This document shows positions 12,426 to 14,182 of a DNA stretch of 14,182 bases, one piece after another (position 1 is the first letter of the stretch; each line of letters starts with the position of its first letter). A model generated the notes under the pieces. That model saw only the letters and a program-made list of their open reading frames with translations. It had not been told where the DNA came from and did not search any database. Origin of the DNA: JBOHHM01 sp050725495 (GTDB taxonomy: Bacteria; Pseudomonadota; Gammaproteobacteria; Burkholderiales; Burkholderiaceae_C); contig JBOHHM010000267.1 in NCBI GenBank assembly GCA_050725495.1, forward strand, positions 1 to 14,182, read 5' to 3'. Made by a program: the position numbers and the translations under genes.

Positions 12426-13082
12426 TCAGCTTTCCAAAGCCGCCAGGGCCCGTGCCGTGATCTCGTCAACGGTGCCGATGCCGCTGATCGCGCGGTATTT
12501 GGGGGCTGCGGCCGGGTCGGCCTTGGCCCAGGTCGAGTAATAGTCCACCAGCGGCCGGGTCTGTGCGCTGTAGACGTCCAGGCGCTTCTTGACGGTCTCT
12601 TCCTTGTCGTCGTCGCGCTGGATCAGTGGTTCGCCGGTCACGTCGTCCACGCCAGCCACCTTGGGCGGGTTGAACTTCACATGGTAGGTGCGGCCCGAGG
12701 CTGCATGGGAGCGGCGGCCGCTCATGCGCTCGATGATGGCGGCGAACGGCACGTCGATTTCCAGCACATAGTCAAGCTTCACGCCGGCAGCCTTCATGGC
12801 GTCGGCCTGCGGGATGGTACGCGGAAAGCCGTCAAACAAAAAACCGTTGGCGCAGTCGGGCTGGGCGATGCGCTCCTTCACGAGATTGATGATCAGGTCG
12901 TCGCTGACCAGACCGCCGGACTCCATGATCTGCTTGGCCTGCAGGCCCAGCGGCGTGCCCGCCTTGACCGCTGCACGCAGCATGTCGCCGGTGGAGATTT
13001 GCGGGATGCCGTACTTCTGGCAGATGAAGGTGGCTTGCGTGCCTTTGCCTGCGCCGGGCGCGCCCAACAAAATCAGTCTCAT
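12426..13082 (-). CDS. adk: Adenylate kinase
   Basis: A 218-residue cytoplasmic enzyme that interconverts ATP + AMP and 2 ADP, essential for nucleotide balance. Seen: P-loop GAPGAGKGT (7-15); the AMP-binding stretch STGDMLRAA (30-38); DGFPRT (84-89); R123 before a long-type LID domain (about 122-159, SGRTYHVKFNPPK and DDVTGEPLIQRDDD); and R167 in KKRL. The LID has no zinc cysteines, as in enterobacterial enzymes. The start at 13082 is clear, with GAGGA about 7 nt upstream. It follows kdsB on the same strand after 156 nt, a gap that may hold its own promoter. Length and motifs are standard; nothing unusual. Confidence 0.98.
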   Translation of the reverse strand: MRLILLGAPGAGKGTQATFICQKYGIPQISTGDMLRAAVKAGTPLGLQAKQIMESGGLVSDDLIINLVKERIAQPDCANGFLFDGFPRTIPQADAMKAAGVKLDYVLEIDVPFAAIIERMSGRRSHAASGRTYHVKFNPPKVAGVDDVTGEPLIQRDDDKEETVKKRLDVYSAQTRPLVDYYSTWAKADPAAAPKYRAISGIGTVDEITARALAALES

Positions 13083-13167
13083 GGATGTCCTCGGAGTGTG
13101 TGAAATCAAGCGGCACCGCTGGCTGCCCGGCCTGGGTGCCGGCGGACGCGATGCTTCATTGCGTTCA

Positions 13168-13176
13168 AGGATAGCA
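13168..13176 (-). promoter_or_regulatory. Candidate extended -10 promoter for adk
   Basis: On the minus strand the sequence reads TGC followed by TATCCT, fitting an extended -10 (TGnTATAAT-like), about 86-94 nt upstream of the adk start. No good -35 hexamer is present at the right distance, which extended -10 promoters tolerate. It lies in the 156-nt gap between kdsB and adk, where a separate promoter would make sense. No other element is seen in that gap. Confidence 0.35.
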
Positions 13177-13238
13177 TGCGATGCCTTCTGGCCGCCTTAC
13201 GCACGGCCAGCGGCGCTCTCGCACGGGGGGCCCCGGCT

Positions 13239-13988
13239 TCAGAACAGCTTTTGCACCCTTTCGAGGTCCTCCGGCGTGTCCACGCCAGGACCGGGCGCGT
13301 GCTCGGTCACGTGGACCGCGATCCGGTGGCCATGCCACAGCGCACGCAGTTGCTCCAGCGCCTCGGTCACTTCGATGGGTGCCTGTGCCAGCTTGGGAAA
13401 CAGCCGCAGGAAGGCCACGCGGTAGCCATAGATGCCGATGTGGCGCAGCGGCTTGGGCTCGGGCAAGGCGCTGATGCCCTGCGCAAATCCGTCGCGCCAC
13501 CAGGCCATGGGCGCGCGGCTGAAGTACAGGGCCAGGCTGTCGGCGTCAAGCACCACCTTGACGACGTTCGGGTTGACGAAGTCGGCGACGGTGTCGATCG
13601 CATGGGCGGCCGTGCTCATGCTGGCTTGGGGCTGCTGTTGCAGCAAGGCGGCCACGGCGTCGATGAGCGAGGGCTCGATCAGCGGCTCGTCGCCCTGCAC
13701 ATTGACCACGATTTCGTCGTCGCGCAAGCCCAGCAAGTCGCAGGCTTCGGCCAGACGGTCGCTGCCCGAGGGGTGGTCTACTCGGGTCCGAACGGCCTCG
13801 ATGCCGTGGGCCTGGCAGGCCGCGACGATGTCGGCGCTGTCTGCCGCCACCACGGCGCGCGCAGCACCGGAGCGCAACGCTTGCTGGGCGACGCGAACGA
13901 CCATCGGCACGCCGCCCAGATCGGCCAGGGGCTTGTTGGGCAGCCGGGTCGAGGCCAGGCGCGCGGGGATGAGGACGGTGAAGCTCAT
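13239..13988 (-). CDS. kdsB: 3-deoxy-manno-octulosonate cytidylyltransferase (CMP-Kdo synthetase)
   Basis: A 249-residue cytoplasmic enzyme (E. coli KdsB has 248) that activates Kdo with CTP to CMP-Kdo for the inner core of lipopolysaccharide. Seen: the nucleotide-binding start IPARLASTRLPNKPL (7-21); DHPSGSDRLAEA (71-82); VNVQGDEPLI (95-104) with D100 as metal ligand; later HIGIYGYR, which recognises sugar; and the C-terminal PGPGVDTPEDLERV. The start is the ATG at 13988, beginning MSFTVLIPARL; longer in-frame readings run into the upstream gene. It lies 10 nt after the Trm112-family gene, the usual arrangement in Burkholderiales, where the LPS gene lpxK often stands just upstream (here outside the window). 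Confidence 0.97.
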   Translation of the reverse strand: MSFTVLIPARLASTRLPNKPLADLGGVPMVVRVAQQALRSGAARAVVAADSADIVAACQAHGIEAVRTRVDHPSGSDRLAEACDLLGLRDDEIVVNVQGDEPLIEPSLIDAVAALLQQQPQASMSTAAHAIDTVADFVNPNVVKVVLDADSLALYFSRAPMAWWRDGFAQGISALPEPKPLRHIGIYGYRVAFLRLFPKLAQAPIEVTEALEQLRALWHGHRIAVHVTEHAPGPGVDTPEDLERVQKLF

Positions 13989-13998
13989 GGGCGTGGGC

Positions 13999-14181
13999 TC
14001 ACAGGCCGAGCTCCTCGTCGGTGAGGGTGCGTGCCTCGCTTTCCAGCAGGATGGGGATGCCGTCGCGTATCGGGTAGGCCAGTCGCGCGCTGCGCGACAC
14101 CAATTCCTGCTTGTCGCGGTCGTACTGCAGCGGGCCCTTGGTGACGGGGCAGACCAACAGTTCAAGAAGTTTGCTGTCCAT
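13999..14181 (-). CDS. Trm112 family protein (UPF0434/YcaR-like)
   Basis: A complete 60-residue small protein whose ATG is at the last bases of the window, so its ribosome site is not visible. The sequence LLELLVCPVTKGPLQY and RLAYPIRDGIPILLESEAR matches the YcaR/UPF0434 branch of the Trm112 family. E. coli YcaR has CPVCNG and a third Cys in a short zinc-ribbon-like loop. Here only C11 remains (CPVTKG, and VSRS in place of the later Cys), so zinc binding is unlikely; I recall this as the usual form in Burkholderiales. Trm112 proteins activate partner methyltransferases in eukaryotes and archaea, but the bacterial short form has no settled function. It is 10 nt upstream of kdsB, in one operon. 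Confidence 0.92.
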   Translation of the reverse strand: MDSKLLELLVCPVTKGPLQYDRDKQELVSRSARLAYPIRDGIPILLESEARTLTDEELGL

Positions 14182-14182
14182 G

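Overview
The window is gene-dense and GC-rich, with no sign of phage, plasmid, CRISPR, rRNA or tRNA content. Its gene set suggests a betaproteobacterium of the order Burkholderiales, most likely family Comamonadaceae. The reasons are the order of a Trm112-like gene, kdsB and adk; a lexA gene divergent from an asparaginase; a FimV-like TPR protein; and short GCTAT...ATAGC inverted repeats of the kind I associate with comamonads. The taxonomic call is inference from recall, not from a search.

Left part (1-5820, all minus strand). The cut start of a GST-like gene (1-83) lies downstream of five acyl-CoA catabolism genes, read right to left: a PaaH-type 3-hydroxyacyl-CoA dehydrogenase (4300-5820), a crotonase-fold protein (3516-4295, 4 nt further on), a Crp/Fnr-type regulator (2692-3411), an ACAD11-type small-molecule kinase (1587-2672) and an ACAD10/11-type acyl-CoA dehydrogenase (278-1552). 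The last two are the separate-gene equivalent of the animal kinase-dehydrogenase fusion ACAD11, which phosphorylates and then removes the 4-hydroxyl group of 4-hydroxyacyl-CoAs. With the other two enzymes the set could take hydroxylated acyl-CoAs into beta-oxidation. A strong hairpin (204-238) lies after the dehydrogenase.

Middle part (5880-9669). A FimV-like envelope protein runs divergently from the dehydrogenase operon. Its natural start codon and signal peptide are one base out of frame with the body of the protein, at a run of seven Gs (5915-5921): a sequencing error, a recent mutation or a phase-variable switch. It converges on a D-2-hydroxyacid dehydrogenase (8045-9052), which is divergent from a DUF1993 protein (9154-9669).

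Right part (9710-14182). A small unknown gene (9710-10051), an HhH 'pathogenicity locus' protein (10226-10510) and lexA (10519-11205) are on the minus strand; the last two are closely coupled. Two tandem LexA boxes (11288-11326) lie between lexA and a divergent L-asparaginase (11345-12304). The window closes with adk, kdsB and a Trm112-family gene on the minus strand, which link nucleotide metabolism and LPS Kdo activation.

No intergenic stretch exceeds 200 bases. The most interesting points are the split kinase/dehydrogenase pair, the crotonase that lacks both hydratase glutamates, the poly-G frame break, the tandem SOS boxes shared by lexA and an asparaginase, and a short palindrome carried in the same reading phase inside two unrelated proteins.
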